From Cellulomonas sp. URHD0024 (GTDB lineage Bacteria > Actinomycetota > Actinomycetes > Actinomycetales > Cellulomonadaceae): 64,000 bases of DNA. Positions within the stretch are counted from its first letter, which is position 1. Every line of letters starts with the position of its first letter. The position numbers were made by a program, and so were the translations under genes. Shown here piece after piece: positions 8,971 through 16,342 of this stretch. The notes beneath the pieces are model-generated. The model was not told the DNA's origin. It did no database searches and saw nothing but the letters and a program-made list of their open reading frames with translations. The DNA lies in NCBI RefSeq assembly GCF_000426185.1, contig NZ_AUEW01000008.1, positions 124,001 through 188,000 on the forward strand, given 5' to 3'.

Positions 8971-9585
8971 TCACTCGTCCGCCGGCACGTCCCGCGGTCG
9001 ACGTCGGCGCCAGAGCAACCAGGACGTCGCGACGGCCGCGATGACGACCAGCACGACCACCGGACCACTCGACCCGGTACCCGAGCCCGAGGCAGCCGGG
9101 CTCGGGGACGACACCGGGCTCGGGGACGACACCGGGCTCGGGGACGACACCGGGCTCGGGGACGACGCCGGCGAGCCGCCGATCGTCGTCGCACCCGTCG
9201 CCGTGAACGAGAGCTCACCGACGATCGGGTGGCCATCGGCCGACGTGACCCGGTACGTGACCGAGTAGGCGCCCGCGGGCAGCTCGCCCGTGAGGTTCTC
9301 GGTCACCGTGCTGTCGACCAGCCGGGGTGGTCCGTCGCTCACGACGGTGCCGTCAGGAGAGCGCACCTCGATCTCTGTGCCCATCGCCAGGGCCGGCTCG
9401 TCGAACGTCAGGGTCACGTGGTTCGGCGCGACAGCGACCGTCGAACCGTCGGCCGGGTCGGTGCTGCGCAGCACGTCGTGGGCCTGGGCCGCCGGTGCAC
9501 CGATCACGCCCGCGACCACCAGCCCGACGAGGAACAGCCCGCAGATCCCGGCAGCGCGCGGACCGGGACGCTCCCGCATCCCCAT
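8971..9585 (-). CDS. CopC-domain copper-resistance-type protein
   Basis: A 204-residue exported protein. After the signal peptide (cleavage near APAAQA) the mature chain begins with His (HDVLRSTDPADGS), the copper-site start of CopC; the Ig-like domain continues to about residue 125 with DGHPIVGELSF carrying the second His. A Ser-Pro-rich spacer containing four SSPSPV repeats (18-bp DNA units at 9101-9172) leads to a C-terminal membrane helix and a basic tail. Family knowledge says CopC binds Cu in the envelope. The gene overlaps the upstream YcnI-like gene by one base (TGATG), so they are co-translated. No CopD membrane domain is fused or adjacent. Confidence 0.88.
   Translation of the reverse strand: MGMRERPGPRAAGICGLFLVGLVVAGVIGAPAAQAHDVLRSTDPADGSTVAVAPNHVTLTFDEPALAMGTEIEVRSPDGTVVSDGPPRLVDSTVTENLTGELPAGAYSVTYRVTSADGHPIVGELSFTATGATTIGGSPASSPSPVSSPSPVSSPSPVSSPSPAASGSGTGSSGPVVVLVVIAAVATSWLLWRRRRPRDVPADE
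9101..9172 (-). repeat. 18-bp tandem repeat encoding the CopC linker
   Basis: Four consecutive 18-bp units (CTCGGGGACGACACCGGG on the plus strand, the last slightly diverged) encode SSPSPV repeats between the CopC domain and its membrane helix. Copy-number change would lengthen or shorten the linker in frame. Confidence 0.9.
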
Positions 9586-10337
9586 CAGGCGCCCGCCCGC
9601 CGGCCGCGAGCGGCCAGCGCGACGACGAGCGCCGCACCGCCGAGAGCCAGGGCGACGACCGCGAGCGTGCGGGCGATCGTGTCGGGCTGGTCCTCCTGCT
9701 CGGAGGCGGTCGGGGTCGCTGTCGCAGCCGCCGAGACCGTCGGGGTCGCCTCGGCGCCGGCCGGCGCCGCGTGGTCGTGGCCCTCGCCGTCGGCGGCCGT
9801 CGTCGTGAAGGTCGGGAGTGGGTGCTCGGGCTCCTCGCCGCTGTCCGGCGTCGGCTCCGTCCAGTCGACCACCGTTCCGTCGGTGTACACCTGGTGCGTC
9901 GGGAACGCCAGCTCGGTGCCATCGTCGGGAAGTGGGCCCACCGAGATCTCGAACTCCTGGAACTGCCCGTCGGCGATCTCACTGCCGGCCGTCGCCGTCC
10001 AGGTCACCGTCGCGGGGGCCTCGGTCAGCGTGGTGCCGAAGAAGTCGACGGGCTCGGGCAGCGGCGCCTTGACGACCGCCGCCGTCCAGCCCGGGATCGG
10101 CTTGGTCGACACGGAGAGCAGCGGGTGGTCGGTCGGCAGGTCGACGACGACCTGACGGGTCTCGGCCGTGGCCGACTCGTTGGGGACGCGGACCGTCAGA
10201 ACGGTGAACTCACCTGCCGCGGTCTCGTCGGGGTCGACGTGGACGTGCGCGGACGCGGCTGCCGCAGTGAGCACGACGAGTGCGAGGGCAGCGACGGCGA
10301 CGGTCGCGATGCGGGTACGACGGCGGATCGATGGCAT
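9585..10337 (-). CDS. YcnI-like (DUF1775) copper-binding envelope protein
   Basis: A 250-residue exported, membrane-anchored protein. The signal peptide ends near ASAHVHVDPDE, so the mature N-terminus begins with His-containing residues, the copper-binding start known from Bacillus YcnI. The DUF1775 domain spans about residues 30-160 (VPNESATAETRQVVVDLP, GWTAAVVKAPL). A Glu/His/Asp-rich stretch (GEGHDHA near residue 195) and a C-terminal membrane helix follow. A conserved Trp (PGWTAAV) is visible. It is the first gene of a two-gene unit with CopC and starts about 65 bases downstream of a minus-strand membrane-protein gene, which may share the transcript. A role in copper acquisition or delivery is inferred. 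Confidence 0.88.
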   Translation of the reverse strand: MPSIRRRTRIATVAVAALALVVLTAAAASAHVHVDPDETAAGEFTVLTVRVPNESATAETRQVVVDLPTDHPLLSVSTKPIPGWTAAVVKAPLPEPVDFFGTTLTEAPATVTWTATAGSEIADGQFQEFEISVGPLPDDGTELAFPTHQVYTDGTVVDWTEPTPDSGEEPEHPLPTFTTTAADGEGHDHAAPAGAEATPTVSAAATATPTASEQEDQPDTIARTLAVVALALGGAALVVALAARGRRAGA

Positions 10338-10403
10338 GAGGAGCTCCTGGCTGGGGTGGTCGACGGGGTGCGCATGCGCACGCCCCGCCGCCGCCTGAGG
10401 AGC

Positions 10404-11012
10404 TCAGGCCGCCAGCGTGACGTGCGCAGGGCAGACCGGTGGCCCGCGCAGCGGGACGACGCCGGCATCGCGTCGCCCCACCGCATGCGGCATCTCGACC
10501 ATGACCGGAAGACATGCCAGCGTCGGCAGTGGGACAGGCGCCAGCAGGGCGATCAACGGTCGGAGCCACGTACCGACCCACGCGAGCGCGCGCTCCGTAC
10601 CCGCGATCAGCAGTGCGGTGACAAGCGTCGCGACGACGTGCACCCAGAGCATCGCGGACCCGCCGGCGCCGGGCAGCTGCGGTGGGACCGCAGCGCACGC
10701 AACCTGGACGGTGTGCACGTGGCCGGTCATCTCCTGTGCCGGTACGCAGCCCATGCCGCTCAGCGCCCCGAACGCGTGGTGGAGACCCAGCTGCCCGACG
10801 CCCAGCAGCGCGACCGCGGCCGGCGCACCGATCCGACGACCGCCGAACGGCACCCCGGCCGCCAGCACGACGGCGACGAGGGGCACCACGACGACCGCCG
10901 GTGGGACGGCCCCGCCGCCGAGCACGTGAGCGCCGAGCGCGAGAGCGACGCTGCTCAGAGCGACGACGAACGCACGCACCAGGCGCGCGGGTCCGGTCGC
11001 GTGTTCGGGCAC
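10404..11012 (-). CDS. Multi-helix membrane protein upstream of the copper genes
   Basis: A 202-residue polytopic protein with about five hydrophobic helices (residues ~12-30, 38-54, 63-85, 120-142, 150-170). Several His residues sit at helix ends (GLHHAF, GHVHTVQVAC, MLWVHVV), and Cys residues occur in GCVPAQ, VACAAV and PPVCPAH. I do not recognise a named family. Because it lies just upstream of YcnI and CopC on the same strand and carries potential soft-metal ligands in or near the membrane, a copper-linked role is plausible, but that is inference from context only. Confidence 0.7.
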   Translation of the reverse strand: MPEHATGPARLVRAFVVALSSVALALGAHVLGGGAVPPAVVVVPLVAVVLAAGVPFGGRRIGAPAAVALLGVGQLGLHHAFGALSGMGCVPAQEMTGHVHTVQVACAAVPPQLPGAGGSAMLWVHVVATLVTALLIAGTERALAWVGTWLRPLIALLAPVPLPTLACLPVMVEMPHAVGRRDAGVVPLRGPPVCPAHVTLAA

Positions 11013-11055
11013 GGCCGCAACCGTACCGGTGAACGAGCGGCGTGGGCAGGGCCCG

Positions 11056-11331
11056 TCAGGCAGGTGCGACCGACCGTCGTCGTCGACGGGCCCGAGCCGC
11101 GACGACGATGCCGATCCACAGCACGGCCACGCACGCGTAGAAGGTCGTCACGACCACGAACGTGCCTGGGGCCTGCTCCCTGAGGAGCGTCCCGCAGTAC
11201 GCGTCCGGACCGGCGCTCAGGTCCGCTCCGGGCGTCAGGACGTCCCGTTCATAGCAGTGCTTGACCGTCGCATAGGCGCCAGCGGCGAGAGTCAGCACCC
11301 ACGCTGGCACGAGAGCGAAGACCCAGCGCAC
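11056..11331 (-). CDS. Small two-helix membrane protein
   Basis: A 91-residue protein with hydrophobic helices at about residues 3-22 and 55-78 and a strongly basic tail (ARARRRRRSV), giving an inside orientation for the C-terminus. The loop between the helices contains two Cys (HCYERD and AYCGTL). No family is recognised. It lies between the DUF4287 gene and the larger membrane-protein gene on the same strand, with spacings of 7 and 43 bases, so all may be one transcript. Confidence 0.65.
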   Translation of the reverse strand: MRWVFALVPAWVLTLAAGAYATVKHCYERDVLTPGADLSAGPDAYCGTLLREQAPGTFVVVTTFYACVAVLWIGIVVAARARRRRRSVAPA

Positions 11332-11338
11332 CTCGTGG

Positions 11339-11635
11339 CTAGTGCCGCGCGGGGTTCGTCGCGGCGCCGTCGAGCCACAGCTGCTCCGACTCGTCGCGAT
11401 GCACCCCGTCCGTGCCGACGTGCTTGGTACTGATCGTCGGTCCGTTCTTGATCACGTGCACCAACGCCATCGCGTGACCCCTGCCCAGGCCGTAGTCGTC
11501 CTTGAGCCACTCCACGATGACGGTCGCTTTCACCGCAGGGTCGTCGTACCCCCGCTCCTTGCCGATGTCGACGAGCTGCCGCGGGGTGAGTCCCGTCTTC
11601 GCCTCGATGGTGTCGAGGTACGCCTGGAACGACAT
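11339..11635 (-). CDS. DUF4287 domain protein
   Basis: A 98-residue cytosolic protein matching the DUF4287 pattern: MSFQAYLDTIEAKTGLTPRQ at the start, then a second helical unit TVIVEWLKDDYGLGRGHAMA and a short C-terminal extension. Members are widespread in actinobacteria and usually stand alone; function is unknown. A strong GGAGGAGAG ribosome site precedes the ATG. It begins a possible minus-strand run into the small membrane-protein gene. The family assignment rests on the two characteristic helical motifs and length. Confidence 0.85.
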   Translation of the reverse strand: MSFQAYLDTIEAKTGLTPRQLVDIGKERGYDDPAVKATVIVEWLKDDYGLGRGHAMALVHVIKNGPTISTKHVGTDGVHRDESEQLWLDGAATNPARH

Positions 11636-11770
11636 CTCTCCTCCTTGGGCGCAGGGGCGCGCTCCTGATGGGCACCGGGGGCGAGCCTATCGACGCCTCT
11701 GCGAGCTCGTCGCTTCAATGCGCGCGCAGCGTCGACCCGATCCGACCCGGCCTAGCCTTGTCGCGACCGA

Positions 11771-11872
11771 GACCCACACCCGGTCCCAGCCCGATCGGGA
11801 CCCAGACCCACACCCGGTCCCAGCCCAGCCGAGGCCAAGGCCCAGGCCCAGGCCCAGGCCCAGGCCCAGGCC
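11771..11872. repeat. Direct repeat and hexamer array downstream of the HNH gene
   Basis: A 22-bp direct repeat occurs at 11771-11792 and 11805-11826 with identical sequence. It is followed at 11841-11872 by more than five copies of the hexamer CCCAGG. The stretch lies between the DUF4287 gene and the 3' end of the DUF222-HNH gene and has no convincing gene. Confidence 0.85.
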
Positions 11873-11892
11873 ACGCGGCTCGCCTCGCGCGA

Positions 11893-13695
11893 TCAGAACG
11901 GTGGTGGCTCGTCGAACTGCCCCCACGCTTCGACAGAGGGTGGGAGCGCGTCGAACGCCGAGCCTTCGGACGTCGCGCCGTCGGACATCGCACCTCCGGA
12001 CGTCGCACCGTCGGACATCGCACCTCCGGACGTCGCACCTCCGGACGTCGCGCCGTCGGACGTCGCGCCGTCGGACATCGCACCTCCGGACGTCGCGCCG
12101 TCGGACATCGCACCTCCGGACGTCGCACCTCCGGACGTCGCGCCGTCGGACATCGCACCTCCGGACGTCGCGCCGCCGGACGTCGCGCCGTCGGACGTCG
12201 CACCTCCGGACGTCGCGCCGTCGGACGTCGCACCTCCGGACAGCCGGCCTCGGGACAGCGGACCAGCCGGCGGCGGATCGCTGGGTGGCGGCCGTTCCGG
12301 CGTCGTCGATGAAGGATGTTCCGGCGTCGGCGATGAAGCATCGGGCCGTCCGGGTGGTGGGATCTCGGCGGCCCTCGGGCTGTCGAGTGCGTGGTCGGTG
12401 ACTTCGGGAATCCCCACCATTCGGTACGGATCTCGCCGGTAGGTGAAACCGAGCCAGGACGTCCAGGTGGAGATCCCGCTCGTGCTGTCGTAGGTGACGT
12501 TCCAGCGTCTGGCGGTCTTGGCCCGGTGGTGATGTCGACACAGCGCGTGCAGATTCGCTTCGCAGGTCTGGTCGTGCGACGAGCGACCAGGGTCGAACGG
12601 GACCCGGTGGTCGAGGTCGCACCGGGCAGCCGGTTGGCGGCACCCGGGGAACGTGCAGGTGACGTCCCGCGCCAGGACCGTGCGTGTCACGTCGATGCCC
12701 GGCCGGTACGTCACGGTCCCCCCCTCGCAGACCAGTCCGGTCGCCGGGTCCGTCAACAGCCGGCGCCAGGTTCCGTCCTGCGCGAGCTCGCGAGCCAGCG
12801 GTGCGGTGATCGGCCCGTACGAGTCCAACCAGCCCGGGCGCTCGTCGAGCCCGAGCAGAGTCGATGCCGCGACCGTGACGTTGACCGTCACCGCTTGTCC
12901 ATGGCGTCGGGGTAGCGGGGAACCGTCCGGTGTCGCCTGCCGCTGCAGCATCCCGACGAAGACCTCAGTGAACGCGTCCGCACGCCGCTGGTCCGCGGTC
13001 CGCTGGTCACCGCGCACCCGGGCCGTGCGCGCCAGCGCGTCCACCGCGGTGAACACCGCCACGGCGTCCTGGGCAGGGAGCAGGGCATTGATCCACGCGA
13101 CCCCGTCCACCGACGGCGTCAGCGTCACGCACCGGTCCTGAACCGTGGTGACCCGCCGTCGTTCCGCGGCACCTGCGTCCGCGAGCAGGACCTGCTTGCG
13201 CACGTGCTGCGCCAACTGCGGTGCCGTCAATCTGGGCGCGTGCGCGACCGCGTCCGCGAGAACCACGGGCTCGACCAGCGGCGCGTCGGCGTTGAGGTAG
13301 GCGATCTCCTTCAGGATCACGTCCACCTTGCGCGCATCGACGGCTCCGGCGGCCCAGGCATCCCGGAGCGCAGGACGCGCAGCCGCCAGGCAGGCACGCA
13401 GGAACAGGTCCTGCGCGGACCGACGTGTGACCGCCAGCTCCGAGGCGATCTGATCCGGCACCCACTCGTCGGGCATCGAGGCCCGCGCGCCCAGCTCGGC
13501 CAGCCAGATCGCCTGAGCCGCCTGGACCGCACACAGCACCTGCTGCCATCCAGCGACCCCGTTGACCAGATCCCCGTCCGACACATCTGCCGGATCCACG
13601 GCCTCCAGCAACGCGGACAGCTCCGCCACACTGCCGCACGCAGCCGGGAACGAGGGGAACGCCGAGTCGCGCCAGGGCTCGGACCAGTCAGCCAC
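11893..13695 (-). CDS. DUF222 / HNH endonuclease with pentapeptide-repeat tail
   Basis: About 600 residues. The DUF222 helical region occupies the N-terminal two thirds; the HNH nuclease core follows with CTFPGCRQPAARCDLDH, then NLHALCRHHHRAKT, giving the paired Cys ligands and the catalytic HNH residues. These genes are abundant and often mobile in actinobacteria; the DNA target is unknown. After the core come a Pro-rich spacer and about 18 copies of S(G/D)GA(T/M) from a 15-bp tandem array, an unusual addition. The start is uncertain: the GTG at 13695 follows a GGGAGGGG stretch, another GTG lies nine bases upstream, and the frame stays open into repetitive DNA to 13929. Confidence 0.85.
   Translation of the reverse strand: MADWSEPWRDSAFPSFPAACGSVAELSALLEAVDPADVSDGDLVNGVAGWQQVLCAVQAAQAIWLAELGARASMPDEWVPDQIASELAVTRRSAQDLFLRACLAAARPALRDAWAAGAVDARKVDVILKEIAYLNADAPLVEPVVLADAVAHAPRLTAPQLAQHVRKQVLLADAGAAERRRVTTVQDRCVTLTPSVDGVAWINALLPAQDAVAVFTAVDALARTARVRGDQRTADQRRADAFTEVFVGMLQRQATPDGSPLPRRHGQAVTVNVTVAASTLLGLDERPGWLDSYGPITAPLARELAQDGTWRRLLTDPATGLVCEGGTVTYRPGIDVTRTVLARDVTCTFPGCRQPAARCDLDHRVPFDPGRSSHDQTCEANLHALCRHHHRAKTARRWNVTYDSTSGISTWTSWLGFTYRRDPYRMVGIPEVTDHALDSPRAAEIPPPGRPDASSPTPEHPSSTTPERPPPSDPPPAGPLSRGRLSGGATSDGATSGGATSDGATSGGATSGGAMSDGATSGGATSGGAMSDGATSGGAMSDGATSDGATSGGATSGGAMSDGATSGGAMSDGATSEGSAFDALPPSVEAWGQFDEPPPF
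11967..12241 (-). repeat. 15-bp tandem array in the HNH gene tail (about 18 units)
   Basis: Roughly 18 units of 15 bp alternate among a few sequence types such as CACCTCCGGACGTCG and CACCGTCGGACATCG. In frame they give SGGAT, SDGAT and SGGAM pentapeptides. Unit types are shuffled rather than ordered, the signature of unequal crossing-over or slippage. It ends just before the last ~25 codons of the protein. Confidence 0.93.
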
Positions 13696-13810
13696 AGCGC
13701 CCACCCCTCCCCCACACGCAGTCCCCGACCATCGGGCCGTTCGAACAACTGTACGATCGACCACTGACACACTGGCCCCTGCGCTCTCGGCCGATGGTGA
13801 ACGGGCGCGG

Positions 13811-13925
13811 GCGCGGGCGTGCGGCGTGCGGCGCGGGGCGCGGGGCGGGCGGCACGCGGGCGCGGGCGTGCGGCGTGCGGCGCGGGGCGCGGGGCGGGCG
13901 GCACGCGGGCGCGGGCGCGCGGCGC
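13811..13925. repeat. 49-bp GC-only tandem repeat upstream of the HNH gene
   Basis: Two complete 49-bp copies (13811-13859 and 13860-13908), each itself built of GCGCGGG and GTGCGGC sub-repeats, plus a partial third copy to 13925. The block is almost pure G+C and lies between the divergent HNH and PGPGW genes. It could form strong secondary structure; no gene is supported here. Confidence 0.9.
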
Positions 13926-13988
13926 CCATGGCGATCAGGCGGTCGTCGTGAGACGCTCCGTTCTCGACCGAGCCACGCTGGAGACCGC

Positions 13989-14318
13989 ATGATCGACGAC
14001 GACACGGGCACCACGACGGACGCCGAGCACGACGACGCCGGCGATCCCCAGGCCGGCCGGTTCTCGGCGATCAACCGCACGCTCGACCGGCTCCCGCACC
14101 CGGTCCGGGTCGTCGGTGTCGCGCTGTTCGGCGGGGTGCTGGTCCTCGCCGGGCTCGCGATGCTCGTCCTGCCGGGTCCTGGCGTCGTGGTGATCCTCGC
14201 CGGGTTGGCGGTGCTGGCCACCGAGTTCGTGTGGGCTCGTCGGATCCTCGAGCGCACCAAGGCGGCCGCCAAGGCAGGTCTCGACAAGGGCAAGGCGGTC
14301 GTGAAGCGCAAGGGCTGA
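13989..14318 (+). CDS. PGPGW-motif transmembrane protein
   Basis: A 109-residue membrane protein. An acidic N-terminus of about 30 residues precedes two closely spaced helices around LFGGVLVLAGLAMLVLPGPG and VVVILAGLAVLATEFVWARR; the PGPG turn between them is the family hallmark (TIGR02611/PGPGW type). The C-terminus is Lys-rich and cytoplasmic. Function is unknown for the family. The ATG at 13989 is the only sensible start. It stands alone and is convergent with the aldo/keto reductase gene. Confidence 0.85.
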   Translation: MIDDDTGTTTDAEHDDAGDPQAGRFSAINRTLDRLPHPVRVVGVALFGGVLVLAGLAMLVLPGPGVVVILAGLAVLATEFVWARRILERTKAAAKAGLDKGKAVVKRKG

Positions 14319-14357
14319 CCGGCCGCCATCCATCGGCGACCGGGTCGCGACGACGAA

Positions 14358-15290
14358 CTACGGGACGGCGTGCCCGGCAGCGCGGAAGAGCTCGTACCAC
14401 TCGGCACGGGTCAGCGGGATGTCGGAGCCGAGCGCGGCACCCTGCACCCGCGAGGGGCTCGTCGTGCCCAGGACCACCTGCATCTGCGCGGGGTGCCGGG
14501 TGATCCAAGCCGTCGCGATGGCGATCGGCGGAACGTCGTACGCAGCGGCGAGCCTGTCGATGACCGCGTTGAGCTCGGGGTAGTCGGGGTTGCCCAGGAA
14601 CACCCCCGTGAAGAACCCCGCCTGGAACGGCGACCACGCCTGGATGGTGATGTCGTTCAGTCGGCAGTAGTCGACGATGCCGTTGTCGCGGGAGATGGAC
14701 TGGTCCAGGTCGGCCATGTTCGACGCGACGCCCTGCGCGACGAGCGAAGCGTGCGTGATCGACAGCTGGAGCTGGTTGGCCACCAGCGGCTGCGTCACGT
14801 GCCGCTTCAGGAGCTCGATCTGCCCGGGCGTCTGGTTGGAGACGCCGAACGCCCGGACCTTTCCGGCTGCCGACAGCTCGTCGAACGCGCGAGCGACCTC
14901 CTCGGGCTCCACCAGGGCGTCGGGCCGGTGCAGAAGGAGGATGTCGATGTAGTCGGTCTCCAGGGCGGCCAGCGACGCGTCCACGGACGAGAGGATGTGC
15001 TCGTACGAGAAGTCGAAGTACGGCCCGCTCGGCACGATCCCGCACTTGGTCTGGATGATCAGCTCGGCGCGATCGGCCGGCGTGAGCCTCAGCGCCTCGG
15101 CGAACCGCCGCTCGCACCCGTGCAGTGCGGAGCCGTACACGTCTGCGTGGTCCAGGAAGTTGATGCCCGAGTCGCGGGCCACGGAGACCAGCTCACGGAC
15201 CTCGTCGTCGGTCTTCTCCTGGATGCGCATGAGGCCGAGCACGACGTTGGGCACGACGAGGTCGGTTCCGGGCAGGGTGAAGGTCTTCAC
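14358..15290 (-). CDS. Aldo/keto reductase
   Basis: A 310-residue NADPH-dependent oxidoreductase with the (beta/alpha)8 AKR fold. Catalytic residues are visible: Asp47 and Tyr52 in NFLDHADVYG, Lys82 in IIQTKCG, and His in DILLLHRPD. The GVSNQTPGQIELL segment and the C-terminal GTTSPSRVQGA cofactor-binding motif fit the YdhF-like bacterial branch. Carbonyl reduction is the family reaction; the substrate is unknown. It sits alone between the convergent PGPGW gene and the upstream discoidin-domain gene, whose stop is about 50 bases before its ATG. Confidence 0.92.
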   Translation of the reverse strand: MKTFTLPGTDLVVPNVVLGLMRIQEKTDDEVRELVSVARDSGINFLDHADVYGSALHGCERRFAEALRLTPADRAELIIQTKCGIVPSGPYFDFSYEHILSSVDASLAALETDYIDILLLHRPDALVEPEEVARAFDELSAAGKVRAFGVSNQTPGQIELLKRHVTQPLVANQLQLSITHASLVAQGVASNMADLDQSISRDNGIVDYCRLNDITIQAWSPFQAGFFTGVFLGNPDYPELNAVIDRLAAAYDVPPIAIATAWITRHPAQMQVVLGTTSPSRVQGAALGSDIPLTRAEWYELFRAAGHAVP

Positions 15291-15343
15291 AGCGGTGCGG
15301 TCCTCTCGGGGTGGATCAGTCCGATGTCGAGACTAATCGCCGT

Positions 15344-16225
15344 CTACGGCACCGGCGGCCCGAGGATCTGAAGGTCGCGGATCGAGACCCCGTACTGGGT
15401 GCCCCGAGCGGTCGCGTACACGCGAAGGAACTGCACCTCGCGGCCCGGCAGCGTGACGTGATCGGGGGCCGACGACGTCTTCGACATCGTCGACACCGTG
15501 GTCCAGGTGACCCCGTCCAGCGAGGTGTCGATCCGGTAGCTGCGGGCGTAGGCCGTCTCCCAGACGATGTCGACCTCGACGATGGGCTTCGGCCGCCGGA
15601 TGTCCACGACGATCCACTGGGGGTCGGAGAACTGGCTCGACCACCGGCTGCTCAGCAACCCGTCCGTCGCCGCCGTCGCCGGGAAGTGCGGTCCCTCGAC
15701 GGAGGACGCGGTCGTCGGCTTGCCGCGGGCGAAGTCCACGAGCGGCGTGCCGTAGACACTCAGGTCCGACACGGACGCGTGACCGACGGTGTAGAGGCTC
15801 ACGTACCGGGCCCTGAAACCCTGGAGGTTGCCGACGACGACGTGGCTGGGCCCCTGCGGGAAGTCGTACTCGAGCGTCGTCCAGGTGGTGCCGTCGTCGG
15901 AGATCCGGAACTCCACCTGCGTGCTGACGTTCGGGTCCGGCACCGCCCAGTCGTAGGAGACCGAGTCCAGCTGCGTATTCCACTGCAGGTCGACCTGCAA
16001 CCACTCACGGCTGCCGTTCGCGGACGACCAGCGGGTGCTCGCCTGCCCGTCCGTCGCGGCGGACGCCGGGTACGCCGGGCTCTCGACCGACGACGCCGTC
16101 GTCGGCTTGCCCAGCGAGACGAGGGTGGAATACGGCAGAGCAGCCTGCGACGGAGGCGCGACGAGCACCGTTCCGACGAGCGCGATCACGAGAAGCAGAG
16201 CCCAGCGAGAGATGCGTGCGGTCAT
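15344..16225 (-). CDS. Secreted protein with two F5/8 type C (discoidin) domains
   Basis: A 293-residue secreted protein: signal peptide to about residue 29 (cleavage near SQA-ALP), then two tandem F5/8C carbohydrate-binding-like domains, about 37-160 and 165-290. Each opens with GKPTTASSVE and contains the ATDG-(x)-S-(x)-RWSS and WLQVDLQ/WIVVDIR motifs. No catalytic module is attached, so it is probably a free-standing glycan- or surface-binding protein. Its promoter carries TTGACA followed by a GATAGAGCGCTCTATC palindrome shared with the paralogue at 49659-50645, and the leader CAGGGG...ACACCATGAC is also similar. Both genes are probably under the same LacI-family regulator (inference). Confidence 0.88.
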   Translation of the reverse strand: MTARISRWALLLVIALVGTVLVAPPSQAALPYSTLVSLGKPTTASSVESPAYPASAATDGQASTRWSSANGSREWLQVDLQWNTQLDSVSYDWAVPDPNVSTQVEFRISDDGTTWTTLEYDFPQGPSHVVVGNLQGFRARYVSLYTVGHASVSDLSVYGTPLVDFARGKPTTASSVEGPHFPATAATDGLLSSRWSSQFSDPQWIVVDIRRPKPIVEVDIVWETAYARSYRIDTSLDGVTWTTVSTMSKTSSAPDHVTLPGREVQFLRVYATARGTQYGVSIRDLQILGPPVP

Positions 16226-16256
16226 GGTGTGCCCCTGGTCGTCGTTGACTGGTGCG

Positions 16257-16272
16257 GATAGAGCGCTCTATC
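16257..16272. promoter_or_regulatory. LacI-type palindromic operator (discoidin gene 1)
   Basis: GATAGAGCGCTCTATC is a perfect 16-bp palindrome about 31 bases upstream of the discoidin gene start. A TTGACA -35 candidate lies roughly 26 bases further upstream on the minus strand, so the palindrome sits where it would block transcription start. The GAGCGCTC core matches the CebR/CelR-type operators of cellulose-utilising actinobacteria. The same 14-bp core occurs at 50734-50747. Confidence 0.75.
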
Positions 16273-16342
16273 AACGATGACGGCACGCATCGACGGCTGT
16301 CAACAGCAGAGATCAGGACTGTTCCCGACGACGAACGGCGGA

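Noticed and set aside
11967-12241. Regular 15-bp repeats that could be mistaken for a CRISPR array
   Set aside because: The units are contiguous with no spacers, in frame, and encode a pentapeptide repeat. The 21-bp and 13-bp arrays at 19057-19140 and 49431-49492 also lack spacers, and no cas genes are present.
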